From: an uncultured Chloroflexota bacterium
GTDB taxonomy: Bacteria; Chloroflexota; Anaerolineae; Anaerolineales; Anaerolineaceae
NCBI GenBank assembly: GCA_902791025.1
Contig: CADATZ010000008.1
Span: 1 to 64,000 of the forward strand
Length of the DNA stretch: 64,000 bases
Direction of reading: 5' to 3'
In this document: piece after piece, positions 62,470 through 64,000 of the stretch
Layout: every line of letters starts with the position of its first letter
Position numbering within the stretch: position 1 is the first letter of the stretch
Program-made: the position numbers and the translations under genes
The notes under the pieces: generated by a model
Database searches by the model: none
The model's input: only the letters and a program-made list of their open reading frames with translations
Told to the model about the DNA's origin: nothing

Positions 62470-62497
62470 TTGAAATTATTTTGATATGGGGTATAAT
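62470..62497 (+). promoter_or_regulatory. Promoter of the small secreted protein gene
   Basis: TTGAAA (62470-62475) and TATAAT (62492-62497) with a 16-nt spacer. A hairpin GCTTCTG/CAGAAGC (62518-62540) lies in the leader. Confidence 0.65.
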
Positions 62498-62553
62498 GTA
62501 ATAGATATATGAGGAAAGCTTCTGTTTTCAATTCAGAAGCAAAGGGAGTGAAT

Positions 62554-62940
62554 ATGAAAAAATCTACTATTTTTGTTATTATGTTGGTTGCTGCGATGCT
62601 GTTGGGTATCACAATGGCAGTCTCAGCTGAGTCAAAGGGTGATCATTGGGCAAGCATCAATGTTGCTCTGAATAATCTTGAAGGTGCAATTGCTCGTGGC
62701 GACAAGAAAGCAGCAAATTCTGCGCTGGCTGATGTCCGTGTGAAGGTATATGCCGGTATGAAATATCTGACTTCCATCAATGCATATGATTCACGTGCAA
62801 TGGAAATTATCAACTATGCGTCCCAGGCTCTTACAAGCAAGGATTATAAATATTTGCTGACTCAGGCACATGCTATGAATAACTTGGTATTTGGTACTGA
62901 AGTTACCGGTCAAGATAATCCCGTTAGCAGCCACAGTTAA
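62554..62940 (+). CDS. Small secreted protein of unknown function
   Basis: The ATG at 62554 is preferred to that at 62509, since AAGGGAG lies 5 nt before it and a signal peptide begins there (KKSTIFVIMLVAAMLLGI, cleavage near VSA-E); 128 residues. The mature part is ~105 residues, helical, Ala/Asn-rich, with no Cys. The pattern (NVALNNLEGAIARGDKKAANSALADVRVKVYAGMKYL) suggests a four-helix bundle. I do not recognise the family. It has its own strong promoter and terminator, so it is probably a well-expressed single gene. Confidence 0.75.
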   Translation: MKKSTIFVIMLVAAMLLGITMAVSAESKGDHWASINVALNNLEGAIARGDKKAANSALADVRVKVYAGMKYLTSINAYDSRAMEIINYASQALTSKDYKYLLTQAHAMNNLVFGTEVTGQDNPVSSHS

Positions 62941-62960
62941 TTTATCTGAAAAATAAGTTT

Positions 62961-62991
62961 AGCCCGGATTTGATTATCCGGGCTTTTTTTT
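62961..62991 (+). terminator. Terminator after the small secreted protein gene
   Basis: AGCCCGGAT pairs with ATCCGGGCT around a 6-nt loop, followed by T8. Confidence 0.93.
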
Positions 62992-63025
62992 ATAATATTT
63001 CAGTATCATTCTGTGCAGAAACTCA

Positions 63026-63058
63026 TAAAAACAGGAACCGGTATGTTCCGGTTCCTGT
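63026..63058 (-). terminator. Terminator of the pyrBI operon
   Basis: ACAGGAACCGG pairs with CCGGTTCCTGT around TATGTT. On the minus strand the stem is followed by TTTTTATG, placing it 47 nt after the pyrI stop. Confidence 0.85.
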
Positions 63059-63104
63059 CCTAAATCTCTTGCCTGACAGCTGCTTTATTCTCTGATATTC
63101 AAGT

Positions 63105-63533
63105 TTATTCTTCAGCTTTCGGCGCTTCGTGTTCGCAGTAGATGCAGCGGTAGATTTTCTTTTCCGGATCAGTCAAGCGAAACTCCTGAACAAGCTCCTG
63201 TTCTGTAGAAGTGATGCAGCGAGGGTTTTTGCATTTGATAATGTCTCTTACCCGTTCCGGCAGTGTGAGGTGTTCCCGCTTGCTCAGTTCACCGTTATGG
63301 ATAATGTTGACTGTGATGCCCGGGTCAATGTAGCCGAGAATATCAAAATCCAAATCGATGACCTGACCGACCTTGATGATGTCCTTTTTCCCCATTTTGG
63401 GACTTTCGGCGTTTTTGATCATAGCAACGCTGCAGTCCAGTTTTTCCAATCCGAGAATCTTATAGATTTCCATACCGCGTCCTGCGGTGATGTGATCTAA
63501 AACGATACCGTCTTTGATTTGTCCGATGATCAT
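63105..63533 (-). CDS. pyrI: Aspartate carbamoyltransferase regulatory subunit
   Basis: The 142-residue protein has the nucleotide-binding N-domain ([21 protein letters not shown]) and the C-terminal zinc domain with four Cys (CKNPRC and YRCIYC). It binds CTP/ATP and confers allosteric control on PyrB in pyrimidine synthesis. Its start overlaps the pyrB stop by 4 nt (ATGA), so translation is coupled. Confidence 0.96.
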   Translation of the reverse strand: MIIGQIKDGIVLDHITAGRGMEIYKILGLEKLDCSVAMIKNAESPKMGKKDIIKVGQVIDLDFDILGYIDPGITVNIIHNGELSKREHLTLPERVRDIIKCKNPRCITSTEQELVQEFRLTDPEKKIYRCIYCEHEAPKAEE

Positions 63534-64000
63534 GCGTTCACCTCCAGTAATTTCATGATGAGTGCCATGCGGATATATTTACCGTTTGCGACCTGTTTGA
63601 AATAAATTGCCCGCGGGTCTTTGTCAACAGCCACCGAAATTTCATTGACACGCGGCAGCGGGTGCAAGATAGAAAGGCTTTCCTTTGCATTGCGGAGCTT
63701 ATCAGGTGTCAAAATATAGGTGTCTTTCAGCCTCATATAATCTGCTTCATTGAAGAAACGTTCACGCTGAACGCGGGTCATATAAAGAATGTCTAACTTC
63801 GGCATGGAATCTTCCAGGCTGGTTACTTCCTCATAGGGGATGTTGTTCTTTTCCAGAATATCGGTGATGATATAACGCGGGACCTGCAGCTCTTCCGGTG
63901 AAATCAGAATAAAACGGATGCCTTTGTACCGTGACATGGCGGAGATCAGGGAATGGACGGTGCGTCCGAATTTCAAGTCACCGCAGAACCCGACGGTCAG
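63530..64000 (-). CDS. pyrB: Aspartate carbamoyltransferase catalytic subunit, C-terminal part (5' end beyond window)
   Basis: The frame is open to the window edge and encodes about 156 residues of the aspartate-binding domain: [30 protein letters not shown], and [37 protein letters not shown]. The enzyme makes N-carbamoyl-aspartate, the committed step of pyrimidine synthesis. The LKFGR codon at 63974-63976 is TTG inside the gene, not a start. Confidence 0.97.
   Translation of the reverse strand: MTVGFCGDLKFGRTVHSLISAMSRYKGIRFILISPEELQVPRYIITDILEKNNIPYEEVTSLEDSMPKLDILYMTRVQRERFFNEADYMRLKDTYILTPDKLRNAKESLSILHPLPRVNEISVAVDKDPRAIYFKQVANGKYIRMALIMKLLEVNA

Overview
The window is a bacterial chromosomal segment, most plausibly from a gut- or digester-type Anaerolineae (Chloroflexota). 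The NusG core sequence and the tuf-rpmG-trnW-secE-nusG-rplK-rplA order fit that phylum as I remember its members. A Bacillota host is not excluded, because no 16S gene is present. No phage, CRISPR array, transposase or rRNA operon is visible.

Layout. 1-3.1 kb: translation/secretion/transcription core genes (EF-Tu 3' end, L33, tRNA-Trp, SecE, NusG, L11, L1), closed by a terminator. 3.2-11.8 kb: housekeeping and signalling genes: a HIT hydrolase, a membrane diguanylate cyclase next to a GGDEF-EAL phosphodiesterase, DUF1905, an alpha/beta hydrolase, GNAT, MazG-like, a TauE/SafE-lipid-kinase-like fusion, and an unknown acidic-tailed protein. 12.3-34.4 kb: one giant secreted-protein gene (7367 aa) with InlB/Flg_new-type repeats, Cna_B domains, 66 consecutive MBG-type repeats, more Cna_B domains and a MucBP-like domain. 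34.6-38.7 kb: CUT1-type sugar importer without its ATPase, plus a YesL-like protein. 38.8-44.7 kb: HTH remnant, unknown membrane-anchored protein, GH3 glycosidase, LacI-family regulator, diguanylate cyclase. 45.1-46.7 kb: radical SAM protein and HxlR regulator. 47.1-55.4 kb: xylulokinase, xylose isomerase and a ChvE/Ggu-type monosaccharide importer with two tandem permeases. 55.6-58.1 kb: Gfo/Idh/MocA oxidoreductase, esterase, NAD(P)HX epimerase. 58.4-62.4 kb: iron- or phosphonate-type ABC importer. 62.5-64 kb: small secreted protein, then pyrI and the 3' part of pyrB.

How it works together. The 34.6-55.4 kb block looks like a hemicellulose/xylose programme: oligosaccharide uptake, GH3 cleavage, pentose import, isomerisation and phosphorylation. 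A shared 14-bp palindromic motif (CGTGCACGAGCACG type) lies before the sugar-binding protein, the GH3 gene, the LacI-type gene itself and xylA. I infer that this LacI protein controls all four.

The most unusual content is repetitive. (1) About 13 copies of a roughly 68-nt intergenic palindrome show compensatory stem changes; one copy is fused in frame inside a protein-coding gene. (2) Exact period-7 tandem arrays lie at gene ends and often supply the stop codon. (3) The giant MBG-repeat gene has a higher-order period of 165 codons. (4) Two very long inverted repeats flank the 5' side of xylB.
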